Assembly (NCBI GenBank): GCA_025200525.1
Contig: CM045768.1
Location: 44,983,022 to 45,047,021, forward strand
DNA: 64,000 nt
Direction of reading: 5' to 3'
DNA from: Camellia lanceoleosa
Taxonomy: Eukaryota > Streptophyta > Magnoliopsida > Ericales > Theaceae
Numbering within the stretch: position 1 is the first letter of the stretch; each line of letters starts with the position of its first letter. Positions 44,343-54,961 of this stretch are shown in pieces. The notes beneath the pieces are model-generated. The model was not told the DNA's origin. It searched no databases and saw only the letters and a program-made list of their open reading frames with translations. Position numbers and translations under genes: made by a program.

Positions 44343-46378
44343 TTAGGACTTCACTTCGAATTTTATCTGTTTTAGGGCTTTATCTGTGGCGTCCATCTCT
44401 TCTTCTTCATGCACTTCTTTCATAGCAACATCTTCCCTATGCTCAGAATCCTGGCTCCTGAAGGCCTCATATTCATCAAGGAGGTTCTCTGCCTCATACT
44501 GAACCTGAATTCGAGTAGAAAAGGCTTCATCCAGAACTTCACTAGTAATGGAAACTTGGAAGTGCCAGTTGAGCAGAAGAGGAAGTTGGTCTAAAAAGGT
44601 ACAAAGCTCTATTTGCAAGGTTCTAAAAAGCGGTTCTTGCCAGAACGGTGGCGTGGCTGTTCTTGATTATGAGGTGTAAAGGCTCTAGCGTAATGGTTGC
44701 GGTAACCGGAATCGTGAATTTGTTTTATTTTTCGCACAATTTGAAAAAAACTTACCGATATGCACATTTTTTTCTATGATAATATTTATTAGGTTTTAAA
44801 ATAAATATTAATCAATTTTTATAAATTTTTAAGTTTGATCCAATATATTTCATATTTTTAAATCACTATAAATTGAGTTTTTTACATTTTATTTTAATAA
44901 TTAATGACTATATTATACAAAAAAAATAATCACTAACTATTATATATAAGATAAACACTAACAAAAATAAGAGAATAAATAAAAATCTAAATATATATAT
45001 ATATTAATCAAGCTAAATAGATAATGACCACACTTATTATTATTTTCAAACAATATATAGATAGACACACAAACAAAATAGTTGAGTGAAAGCAGCTAAA
45101 TAGAATAGCATAGGTCTTATAGCTTCAACAGATCAATAACATGTTCTTCATTTTCCCTCTCCTCTCTTTCTATCTCTTGTTTCTCCATCTTTCCTTTTTA
45201 TTTTCTCTCTTCTCTCTATCTCTCTTCTCCCATTTTTAACTTTTTTTTTTTTGGGTGTGTTTTTTCGAAAGAAGCAATTTGGAACCGTTACGTAACGGTG
45301 TGTAACAGTCGTTCTGGCAATTCTATTTACCGCTATAGCAAATTCTGATCGATACACTGTGAATCTCAATCACATCAAAAAGCGGCCAGAATTGGCAGTA
45401 ACTACCACAACCGTTACGTGAATTCTGTTGCCGCTTTAAAACCTTGTCTATTTGGGCCACAGGGTTGAGAAGATGACTTCGAGACATAATGTCACAAGCC
45501 CATAGAAAGTTTTTGTGGGGGATGTCATCTCGAAGGACTTCAAAGGATAAATGGGAAAAAACAGCAAGCAAGGTCTGAGCCCTAAATTGCTGATAAGGAG
45601 TTGGAGGCAGTGGTGCCTGGTAAGGGGTGAAGTATTGGCCCTGAAAGAGAGTGAGCCTCAATTCATCAATCCAATTTGGATTGGAAGGCAGAGGAGGAGC
45701 AGTCAGAGGTTCCTTGATCGAATCTAGGAATTCAGGTCTAGCCACACATTCTAGCCAATCAGAGGTATAAAGTTTTGTTTTTTTTGCTAAAAGCGCAAGA
45801 CTGATCCCTAAAACTTCATCAGGACGTTGGATACTTCGAACCATCCGAGATGGCAAGGTAGAAATATACTATGCTGAAAGCAGATTGTCCTCAAGATTGC
45901 GTATACGGTCAATAGGAACATATGGATATACTACAAAACTGCATTTGGAAGGAGGGATTTCAAGAGGGTCATCCAATTTTGTGAGTCGGTGATGAATGTG
46001 TTCCCTTATTTGAGGTTGAGTAGGGGTAGGCCAAGTTCCCCAACCAGAGATCGTAGAAGAAGAAGAAGCAGCAGCTTCATTCCGTGCGGAAGGCTTTGTT
46101 GCAGAAGAAAAGCTTCTAATATCTATGATTGCAAATTTGTGTTCCAAAGAATCGTAAGCAGTAGATTCTTGGTTCGAAGGTTGGTGATTTACAAAAGCTT
46201 CCATAACTTGTATAAATGGGGGTGGATAAAGGTGGCTAATCAATACATGAAGATTCTTTCGAGGACGAACAACATTATCAAATAACTCTTCGTATGCTTG
46301 ATCGATGTAAGAAAAGACTTGCTTGGCCATAAAAGATGTACCAGTCTTTTCAAATACTGAGATAATGGGAATGTTCAA
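44343..46378 (-). pseudogene. TE2 antisense ORF A, unrecognised protein (split by a hAT insertion)
   Basis: Minus-strand frame from 46378 (MNIPIISVFEKTG) to a stop at 45869-45871. The same frame continues past this single stop to about 45447, where the hAT element interrupts it, then resumes at 44615 and ends at 44343 after an acidic tail (KEVHEEEEMDATDK). Without the insertion and the stop it would be about 400 residues. Segments such as SDWLECVARPEFLDSI and FRAQTLLAVFSHLSFEVL look like a folded helical protein; a Ser-rich linker lies near 46080. I do not recognise the family. It begins 151 bp inside the 3' LTR, running inward. Confidence 0.6.
44616..45446. mobile_element. Non-autonomous hAT-type transposon
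   Basis: 831 bp with terminal inverted repeats CAAGGTTCTAAAAAGCGG (left) and CAAGGTTTTAAAGCGG (reverse complement of the right end), flanked by a perfect 8-bp duplication TCTATTTG (44608-44615 and 45447-45454). The 8-bp duplication and the CA..G start fit hAT. Inner copies of CCGTTACG or CGTAACGG near both ends may be subterminal transposase sites. No transposase is encoded. Removing it restores the frame of antisense ORF A. Confidence 0.88.
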
Positions 46379-46529
46379 GGGTTAAAAGAGAATTTAATGC
46401 AAATGTTTCATTGATGAATGACGGTTGCATTTATGAAAAGTGCAAAGCCCATGCATATTCTAAGACGTAGGTAAAATACCTTGATCCACTAATATCACCA
46501 AGTATTGGATATATTAGTGCGGGGAGTAA
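46379..46529 (+). other. TE2 3' end with probable polypurine tract
   Basis: Short spacer between antisense ORF A and the 3' LTR. GCGGGGAGTAA (about 46519-46529) lies directly before the LTR and is the likely polypurine tract for plus-strand priming. Confidence 0.6.
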
Positions 46530-47290
46530 TGTTGGCTACATATCTTGTATAAGTCAATCACAATTCGACACGTGGCAGGATGATGACAATACGGAAAGAC
46601 AATTTAAATCTTCAATCGTAATTACACATGTGACAATTAGTATTGGTTATTGTAGATCTGTATAGCACTGGATCGGCAAAGAGATGCAAAATGACGTGGC
46701 TTCAACAGCTACTCATATTTAAATTCAAAATCAGGAGGGAAGCCTAACTGCAGATATGGCATAGTGGAACTAACTGTAAGGCAACATGATCAGCGATCAT
46801 GGAGGGATGATTCGACGGTTAGAAATGCATTTCGACGGTTGTCATTGAAAAGTATAAATAACAGAGAAGGCCCCAGAAAGAAGCCCCAGACTCAAATTCA
46901 AAAAATCAGTTTTATCTACTTTATTTTCCTTCCAGTTTTTACATTTCTTGTTCTTTACATTTCTATACTTCAAATTTCTGCACTGCACTTCATTCATAAG
47001 AGTAGTTTCAAGTAGTTTGTTGCTGTAAACCTCTACGAGACGGATTTGGATCTTTGTAAGTTTTTCATTTTTACTTAGTGAAATGTTACAATTGTTTTTC
47101 ATATTAATTGTTGTTTATTTAATTCTCCTAAACAAAGTCACTAGTAAAAGTCCTCTTTATTGAAGCTGAAAAAATTAAAACATAATTGTTTGATAAATTA
47201 GTTAGTAATTAATATTCTGTAAGGACTGATTCATTCTTACTGACATGTTCAAAATTACAATAATAACTTTCGAAAGTCAAAAAATCAACA
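46530..47290 (+). repeat. TE2 3' LTR
   Basis: 761 bp, TGTTGGC to TCAACA, aligned end to end with 19648-20408. The flank ATTAT (47291-47295) matches the left flank ATTAC at 4 of 5 bases. Carries the same AGTATAAATA TATA-like word (about 46851-46860). Confidence 0.93.
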
Positions 47291-47570
47291 ATTATTATGA
47301 GACTCAAATCAACTTAATTAGTATTCCTATCATTTTTCTTTATCAAACCGTAATTTTGCAAAACTTTAAAATCCTAAACAAATGTACAAAAAGTAAACAT
47401 ACGCGAGTTCCAAGATTAGAAAATGAAGAACCCTAATTAGCTACAGTACTTGTGAGGCAAGCCTAGTTGGTTGCTGTCAAAAAGTCAATAGCTGCAAGTA
47501 CTCACACTCACACGTGGGCAAGCTTTGGTAGAGCTGGCATTCTATTTTATGCCCCCTCGCTCTGGGCTAT

Positions 47571-47795
47571 GCCTGGTTTGGCACGGGGTTATTATGCTAA
47601 AATAGTTTTTTGAAAAAAAAAAATTAAAAAATTAATAAGATAAAATATTATATTTAGATTATAATTATTTTATTTTTTCTCTCACAAAAATTTAAAAAGT
47701 TAAAAAATCTAATTCAAATGAAGTTTTGTAATCCCAAATTAAAATAGTTAAAAAAACTAACTCACTTTTCAAACGAAACCTTTTAGAGATATCAA
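47571..47795. repeat. Interspersed AT-rich repeat, copy 1
   Basis: Shares TTAAAAAATTAATAAGATAA, then ATAATTATTTTATTTTTT, AATCCCAAA and AAACTAACTCAC in the same order with 58800-59000. Probably a MITE-derived repeat; starts near GCCTGGTTTGGCA. Confidence 0.65.
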
Positions 47796-47952
47796 TTTTT
47801 TTTTTTTTTTTTTTTACATTATTGTAATGCATTATTAAAATTTAAGACATTAAAAAAAATTATAAATGTAAATTTTTATTGTCAATAATCATGAAATAAA
47901 ACATTTATTTTCATTGTTGAAATGGAATTGGAGAGGGCTTAGAATAGAAGAC

Positions 47953-48250
47953 ATATAGGCCTTGTTTGATTTGTGTTTCCCAAAAATTTTTGAGAAAAAT
48001 TCTCTACAAATAAATTTTAAAAGTAATCAAACCAAACAAATTTTTCTAGAAAATTTTTCCAAAACTTGTTTAGTTTACAAGTTTTTCAAACAAATCTCTC
48101 TCTCATACACATCAAATCAATTACTTTTTTCAAAACTCTCTCTCAAAATAATTTTTCAAAAGATCTTTTGAAAAAAATCAAATCAAATAACTTTTCGTAC
48201 TTTTTATCTCTAAAACTCATCTTCCAAACTCAAATTAAACATACCCATAG
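47953..48250. mobile_element. MITE-like element
   Basis: Ends form an imperfect inverted repeat: left ATAGGCCTTGTTTGATTTG, right (reverse complement) CTATGGGTATGTTTAATTTG. Interior AT-rich and non-coding; the two small ORFs here are not genes. Superfamily not assigned. Confidence 0.5.
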
Positions 48251-49110
48251 TATCCCTTAATTTAACTCACAATGAACCAATAGAATTAGCCTGATTGGTC
48301 AAAATTCCGACACCTAGTAAGAAGTCAATAGCTCAAATTTGTGTATTTATTAGGACTTTTCTCTTTCAATTTGAGAACTTATTTATGTTAATTAAATATA
48401 TTGTATTTGATTTAGATCATTATAAATGTAATTCGTTAGGATTTATTGTAATATCATTTTTGAATTAAATAAGAAAAAATTTAATCCACAATAATATAAC
48501 ATGTTACTTGTCAACTTTTGATTTTCTCCTAATACAATCAAATCATATAAAGGTTGACCTATCATGGTATTATAGATGAATTTAGTGATACAAATTATGA
48601 ATTTATAACATTTTAAAATAAAAATAAGAGGCAATTACAAGTCAATATAAATTAAATCAAACCAAATCAAATCAAATCAAATCTTAAGTCTCATCAAATG
48701 AAATCGACAATTACAAGTCAACATTACTTTTTAAAAATAATTTTTAGATCAGTGAAAAATTTTATGGACATTAATAATTAAAGTCGTAAATTTTTTCATG
48801 AATTATATATATATATATATTTTTTGAAAATAATAATGATTCATCTCACTAAAAACATCACCATTAATAACACTAACGCATTAAAAAGGTAAAAAAAATA
48901 TATATATAACTCTAAAATCAAAATATCACATCATTACTGACGGGGCCTACTACCACCTAATTAATAAGAGCATTAATTAATGTACCCAACCATTTTTCTT
49001 TTGAAAAATAAGGTGGAGATGGTGATTACATTTATTAATAAAGAATCATATCTGTCCGGACTGTAATATATATGTAGTACCATCTCATAATATTCCACTT
49101 TTGTTTGTTT
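48251..49110. other. AT-rich intergenic and upstream region of the LBD gene
   Basis: No gene. A short AAATC microsatellite lies at about 48660-48683. The part nearest the gene would hold its distal promoter, but no site can be assigned with confidence. Confidence 0.4.
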
Positions 49111-49112
49111 CT

Positions 49113-49121
49113 TATAAAAAA
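49113..49121 (+). promoter_or_regulatory. Candidate TATA box of the LBD gene
   Basis: TATAAAAAA lies about 150 bp before the ATG at 49262. A CT-rich tract (about 49195-49214) follows, as is common in plant 5' UTRs. Placement is plausible but the transcription start is not known. Confidence 0.4.
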
Positions 49122-49261
49122 TAACTGACCTACTTTCCTTGTGTTACCTTGCCTTTTAAGCACTCATTTTCCCCCAATTGATTCTTCTTTCCTCCTCTCT
49201 CTCTCTCTCTCTCTGCACCTCTTCAATTCCATCGACCAGAGAGGCACAGTGGCATTCTTGA

Positions 49262-49296
49262 ATGTCCAGAGAAAGGTAAACACCACAGAAAATTAA

Positions 49297-49342
<46 letters not shown>

Positions 49343-51038
49343 ACAATAGCAAATCGCTGACTTTCTTCCATTGCTTTTTGTTTTTATTTTTTATTTTTTT
49401 GTTTGTTATTGTGAAGAGAGATATGCAAGAATTTATGAAGAACCCTATTTTTCTATGTTTCTAAAATGTGTGTTGACTTTGTTGTGTGGTGGGTTTGTTT
49501 AGGGAGAGATTTGAAGAGATAGGAAAGAAGATCAAGAGAGAGATCAGCGATGTAACTTGTTCTTCTGATCATAATAATAATCAAATGGGAAGGAGACATA
49601 CATTGGGGGGTCCACCACAAGGGACGATCTTGAACACTATCACACCATGTGCTGCATGTAAACTCTTGAGAAGAAGATGCGCTGAGGAATGCCCTTTTTC
49701 TCCCTATTTCTCCCCACATGAACCTCACAAATTTGCTGCTGTTCACAAAGTCTTTGGTGCAAGCAACGTCTCCAAGATGCTGATGGTAATATTACTCTCT
49801 CTCTCTCTCTCTCTAATTTTTTTTTTTCATTTTTCATATATTCTAAAACAAAAATTGACAGAAGATCGAAAAAAGAAAGAAAGAAGCTTTCTTTAAAAAA
49901 AATCTATGATTCAAAGAATAAGACACCAAAAAAACAAAAAAAAAAAAGAAGATAATTTTTATTGAATTCAAAACACTTTTCATTACATTTAATATATTTT
50001 TAGTTTTTTCACTTATTTTTAAGATATTTTTTACTAAGCATTGCTCCAGGCACTAGTTAGTATTTGTCTTTAAATGCGAATTAACAATACTACAAATTAA
50101 AAAAATATATATATTTTAAAAAGTATTCCAAAAATTCATATATGTTACAATCATTCTAGATAGAATTTACGTTACATCAATTTGAATTTTTTTTTATTGG
50201 TAAAAATTAGTGAGTAGTGATTAATTGTTAATAGGAGGAGTTAAATTCACATCCTCTCGTTAGTAATCGAAGGATTAACCACACAAATTACAACATGTTA
50301 GTTTTACATCAATTTTAAATTCACACCATACAACTCACTTGGGGTATGTTTTCATGATCCATTGCGTTTTTATGTGAAAACAACTTCTTTTTTTTTTTTT
50401 TTTTGTCTTTTTTTTCAAAAGCAGTTTTTAGAAACAGCCAAACAATTTTCCCTTTTTTTTTTTTTTTTCAAAAAATGAAGAAGGTAACCACAAAAAAAAA
50501 AAAAAAAAAAAGACCCTAAAAACTCTCTAAATGGATCATCCCAGAAAAATCAACTACCTTTCTGATTTTGTGGTTGGTTATATTTTGATGGGTAATATTA
50601 TAGGAAGTACCAGAGAGCCAAAGAGCAGACGCAGCAAACAGTTTGGTATATGAAGCGAACGTGAGGCTTAGAGACCCAGTCTACGGATGCATGGGTGCTA
50701 TTTCAGCTTTGCAACAACAGCTTGAATCTTTACAAGCTGAGCTTAATTCAGTAAGAGCTGAGATATTCAGATACAAATATACAGAAGCTGCCACTAATAT
50801 CATTGCTGCTTCTTCCAATCATGCTTCTTTAATCTCTTCCGCCGCCGTGTCAGATTCTCTACTGCCGCCACCAGTTATGATGGCTCCCCCTCCTCCTCCT
50901 CCTCCGCTGCCGCCTCCGCCTCCACCTTCTGTTTTTGTTTCTTCTTCGGCTTCTTCTTTGTATACATTGCCTGGTAGAGCTCGTGCAACAATGGGCTATA
51001 ACTCCATTCCCAGTGATAGAGTTCTATATTTTGACTGA
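49262..51038 (+). CDS. LBD15: LOB-domain transcription factor, LBD15-like
   Basis: Three coding exons are inferred: 49262-49275 (14 nt), 49503-49785 and 50604-51038, with GT-AG introns of 227 and 818 bp, giving 243 residues. The tiny first exon joins in frame to read MSRERERFEEIGKKIK, the N-terminus I associate with LBD15-type proteins; an ATG at 49486 inside the intron is a weaker alternative. The LOB domain shows the zinc-finger-like CAACKLLRRRCAEEC (C-x2-C-x6-C-x3-C), the GAS block (FAAVHKVFGASNVSKML), then DPVYGCMGAISALQQQ and a leucine-zipper-like coil. The C-terminus is Pro/Ser-rich. LBD proteins are plant-specific nuclear DNA-binding regulators; LBD15 has been linked to meristem and vascular development. 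No disabling mutation is seen. Confidence 0.9.
49303..49340. repeat. CT microsatellite in LBD intron 1
   Basis: A long (CT)n run in the first intron. Similar CT tracts lie in the 5' UTR (about 49195-49214) and at the start of intron 2 (about 49795-49814). Likely polymorphic in length. Confidence 0.9.
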
Positions 51039-52411
51039 TATTTCACTTGCAGTTCGTTTATTTATTATTATTATTATTATTATTTTTTATGTTTGATGTA
51101 GTAATAGAAAGATCATGAAAAGATTATTCTATCAAATTGGTTTCATCTTCTGTTTATTTATTTGAAAAACTCCATTTGAAGGCCGGGAATTGAGAAGAAA
51201 ATTAAGAAAAGACAAAAAAAAAAAAAAAAAGTTTTCCAATACAGAAAAGTTTATTAACCCAGAAAATAAACCAGAAAAATTATTCAGAAAATTTAAATCT
51301 ATATATTAAAAGCTGTTACTGTGGGCCACAGCATGAACAAATTTTAAGATTGCTGACTCAGGACAGCTTTTTTATTTTTATTTTTCGAGTTGCTGTTTTT
51401 AATTAGAATTTTTATTGATAAATTTCATTTAGAATTATTGTAATTTAAGAAGTTTATGAAAATTTTTTTTAATCCATTTAGTTTCATGTATTTATATTTT
51501 TATTTTATAAAGTCATTTTTCTTAATTTACATTATTTTCTTAGACTCTTATGTCCTTATATTTAATTTTGATATTTAATGTTGGGGGAGGAGAGAGAAGG
51601 GAAAGAACCAAGGCATAAGAAATTTTATACACAAATTAAATAACATTGATATTATTATTTTATATTATTACATAATGTGAATATATTTTTAATTGACAAC
51701 ACATTAAAAATAATGTGAACATTTTCTCTCATCTAATGTGAATGTTCACAAAACCTTTTTGAAAAATTCTCTCTCATTTAATGTAACGATGTGAACATTC
51801 ACAACATATAAACTTTCTTATTTTTAATTGACAACACATTAAAAATAATGTTCATTATACTTTTAATTGACAACACATTCTTATTCATAATATATAGTGA
51901 TATAAACGTTCGTATTCGTATGTTTTAATATGAATTTCACATCATATAATTGATAATACAATGACAAAAATTCATTTCAAATTAATGTAAATATAATGTC
52001 TTGAATATTTATTTCAATTACATGATGTGAATATTCACATCATGTAATTGACAACACAATGACAAAAAATCATTTCAAATTAGTATGAATATAATGCCAG
52101 TCAACATATGCATGAGAATTACTAAAACATAATGACAATCAACATAAAATATCAATATTAATAAAGGCAAGAGAGATTGAGAGTATTTTATTCTTCTTAC
52201 CTCAAATAGAATCTAATGAAATAGTAAAAAGGAATATGAATTAGATGGAATAAAATTCTTAGAAAAAGAATTTATCAAAAAAATTGCCTTTCTAATTACT
52301 ATTCCAATCCCTAACTTATAACTTGAATTTGAGTTAGAAAAACAAAAAAAAAAAGTGAATAAAATATAAGGCTTTTTTTCCTTCCAAATTTATGATTCAA
52401 AATACCGCATT
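51039..52411. other. Downstream of the LBD gene, AT-rich with local repeats
   Basis: The first few hundred bases hold the 3' UTR and a TTA microsatellite (about 51059-51085). From 51680 to 52100 there are degenerate direct repeats (for example ACAATGACAAAAATTCATTT at about 51958 and a close copy near 52054) and a perfect 38-bp palindrome. No gene is seen. Confidence 0.5.
52014..52051. repeat. Perfect 38-bp palindrome
   Basis: The left half TCAATTACATGATGTGAAT is exactly mirrored by the right half, with no spacer; the centre lies between 52032 and 52033. Related words (GATGTGAACATTCACA) occur at about 51790, so it sits in a family of decayed inverted repeats. Confidence 0.95.
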
Positions 52412-53466
52412 CACTACAAGAAAAAATATTTTTGGCGACTAAAAAATCACCTTTGGTCACTGAAAGTATAGGTTTTGGCGACTAAAAAAGTATTAGTAGC
52501 CAAAAGTAAAGATTTTTGGCGACTAAAAAAATTTAGTAGCCAAAAGTATAGGTTTTGGAGACTAAAAATCTATTTGGTCGCCGATATATAGCTTTTACCG
52601 ACTAAACAATTTTTAATAGCCAAAAGTGAGGCATTCGGCGACTAAAAAGATGTTTTGTCATCCAAAGTGAGGCTTTTATCGACTAAAAAATTTTAGTAGC
52701 AAAAAGTAAGGCCCTTTGGCGACTAAAAAAAATTTAGTAGCCAAAAGTGAGATATTCGGCGACTAAAAACATGTTTAGTAGCCAAAAGTGAGGATTTTGG
52801 CAACTAAAAAGAAGTTTAGTCGCCAAAAGTGATAATTTTAGAGCGGGAATGTTATTTTTTAACGACTAAAAAATAATTAGTAGCCAAAAGTATAGAATTG
52901 GGGACTAAAATTATGTTTAGTCGCCAAAAGTGGTATCTTTTTTTTTTTTTTTTTTTTTTTTTCTACTAAATAATTTATTTTTACATAAATTATGTTCAAT
53001 AAAAAATAATTATGTTTATACATATACTTTTATATTAATACGAGTCTATGTACTATATAAATAATATATATTGCATATATAATCATATGGTGTTATATGG
53101 AGGCGTAGTGGAAAGAGTGTGTTGTATAAGGTTTATGGTGTGGAAGGTTAATGGTTCGAATCTCCACAAGAGCAGAGTGTAAATTTTCGCGAATTAGCTT
53201 TTGGTGACTAAAATGTATATTAGTCGGTAAATGTATAATTTAAAAAATAGAATTGACTATTGGTGACTAAAGTTTTGATCGCTAAAGACTTCTTTTTGGC
53301 GACAAAAAGTTTTTTAGTCGTCAATACCTTTCCCGACCGTCTTTCGCTAACCAAACCGGCAACTAAAAAATTTGGTCAGGGAAAATAAAAAATTGACTTT
53401 TGGCGACTAAAAATTGACTTTTGACGACTAAAAATTTAGTCGTCAAATGTGTTTTTTCTTATAGTG
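52412..53466. mobile_element. Non-autonomous CACTA (En/Spm) transposon
   Basis: 1055 bp, left end CACTACAAGAAAAAA and right end (reverse complement) CACTATAAGAAAAAA, flanked by the 3-bp duplication ATT (52409-52411 and 53467-53469). The subterminal regions are packed with copies of TTTGGCGACTAAAAA and its complement TTAGTCGCCAAAAGT, the kind of repeats that CACTA transposases bind. No transposase is encoded. The centre (about 52930-53180) differs and contains a tRNA-like segment. Confidence 0.92.
53096..53168 (+). other. tRNA-like sequence inside the CACTA element
   Basis: An A-box-like GGCGTAGTGG (53102-53111) and a B-box-like GGTTCGAATCT (53153-53163) lie 41 bp apart, and TGGAG (53098-53102) can pair with CTCCA (53162-53166) as an acceptor-like stem. 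The whole is tRNA-sized. It does not fold cleanly enough to be called a gene and is more likely a tRNA fossil or a SINE head carried by the transposon. Confidence 0.45.
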
Positions 53467-53730
53467 ATTAGAGGTTTCAAAATTTTTATTTCCTTTACAA
53501 TTTTTTGGCAAACAAATGGAACACTAGCATAAAATCTTATTATTATTATTATTATTCTCTTTATTTTTGGTTTGTTAATTCCTATCTATATGGTTAATCT
53601 TCTTATTCTTTAGCTTTTTGGAAGGGCTTTGATTAAGAAGACTATCTCTCGGCTACATAATCAAGCCACTATAACTAGTATAAAATTTTCAAGTCCTCGT
53701 CTGAAATGTTATTATCAAAGCATTTTATAT

Positions 53731-54122
53731 AGATAAATTATATTAAATCCCCTCAAATTATCGATCATTTTCATTTGTTTTAAATCTAACAATTACCTCC
53801 CTCAAACTATTTGAATTTGAACATTAAGTCCTTCTATTAGTTATTTGTTAGATATTTGGATAAAAAATTATCAAATGTTGTGCACGTAATGATTATATTA
53901 AATTTTTACAAAAGATAAAATAGGGTAATTTGGTTATAAAATTTAATATAATCATCATGTGCACATCAGTTAATAAATTTTCATCCAGATATCTAACAAA
54001 TGACTAATAGACGGATTTAATGTTCAAATTTAAATAGTTTAAGGGGGTAATTGTTGAGTTTAAACATTAGGGGGTAAAGTGTACATGGATGATAGTTTAA
54101 GGGGATTTAATATAATTTGTCC
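53731..54122. mobile_element. Long-hairpin MITE
   Basis: Left end ACAAATTATATTAAATCCCC-like (ATAAATTATATTAAATCCCC at about 53733) mirrors the right end (GGGGATTTAATATAATTTGT). Similarity extends along most of both arms, about 190 bp each, including GATATTTGGATAAAAAATTA against its complement. No coding potential. Superfamily not settled. Confidence 0.75.
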
Positions 54123-54801
54123 TAAAAAAAATTGTTTAAAAATTATGTTTGTATGTCAATCAAAAAATTAAAATTTTTTGATATATAAAAATGACTCATT
54201 TTCAAGAATTTTTACACACTTGAACTATTCAATTGACCTATCCCCTATGCGTCTGAATTATGTTTATTCAATGAAGCTTCATATATATATATATAATCAA
54301 ATGTTCAGGGTAGTTTATACACACCTCGACTAATTTTGAGACCCACGCAAAATGTCCCCTCCACGTAGATGAACAAATCTCGAGCAAAGCTCAGAAGCAT
54401 GGCCCCAAAAAATTGATAACATCTAGTGAGAGTTTAACCTAAGACCTTAGGGAGCAAACCCAGGCCCCAAGCTTCACATTAAGGCCAAGTTTGGCATACA
54501 CAAAATAATCCATCTTTTTATCTTTTTTCCATCACATCATCTCTCTACTTTTTTGTAAATTCTTTTATAAAAAGACAAAAAGTACACTTATTTAGGTCAT
54601 ACAAAACAACCCCTAACCATACAAATGTTGGAAGTTAGAAATAGAATGAACATAAATTTAAAGAAAAAAAGATGTTATACAAAAATACAAATTTCATAAA
54701 CTATTTTACTTGCAGATGTTCATACAGCAGTAATAAAGTTTAATACTTAAAATATGGTCAATAAAACAAGAAGATACGACCAATTCAAACTAAGAATAAA
54801 A
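54123..54801. other. Intergenic DNA
   Basis: AT-rich with a TA run at about 54280-54293 and a MITE-like phrase (GCCAAGTTTGGCATACACAA) near 54484. No gene is seen. Confidence 0.4.
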
Positions 54802-54961
54802 GGGTAATACTATATATATTAATTAGTGTACTAATTAGAGTATCAATTGATAATATGACATAATTTAAGATACTTTTGGTATTTGTAATTTATATAATGA
54901 GTGAGGTTAATAATAATGTCATAACTAGTGCTAGTACACTAATTGGTACATATAATACCAC
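54802..54961. mobile_element. Short MITE
   Basis: About 160 bp; left GGTAATACTATATATATTAA plus TTAGTGTACTA mirrors the right end (reverse complement TGGTATTATATGTACCAATT plus AGTGTACTA). Non-coding. Confidence 0.65.

Larger units (their letters stand above)
19648..47290 (+). mobile_element. TE2: giant composite Tat-like gypsy retrotransposon with nested insertions and antisense ORFs
   Basis: The LTRs (19648-20408 and 46530-47290) are both 761 bp and end in AACA; the outer bases are TA on the left (probably a decayed TG) and TG on the right. The target duplication is ATTAC/ATTAT with one mismatch. Subtracting four solo LTRs (11.4 kb) and a hAT element (0.8 kb) leaves about 15.4 kb. Order: gag, protease, RT, RNase H, additional RNase H, integrase, then two opposite-strand ORF regions. 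This is the Tat plan with antisense cargo. By eye the LTRs differ at about 8-10% of sites, more than in TE1. Many stops fit Trp or Arg codons lost to C-to-T type changes, as expected of methylated, silenced DNA. Confidence 0.92.

Noticed and set aside
49486..49896. LBD start at the ATG 49486 and a protein reading into intron 2
   Set aside because: The bases before 49503 look like an intron end, the joined MSRERERF start fits the family better, and reading past 49785 enters low-complexity intron.
53096..53168. Functional tRNA gene
   Set aside because: Only five acceptor pairs form, arms are not convincing by eye and it sits inside a transposon; kept only as a tRNA-like feature.
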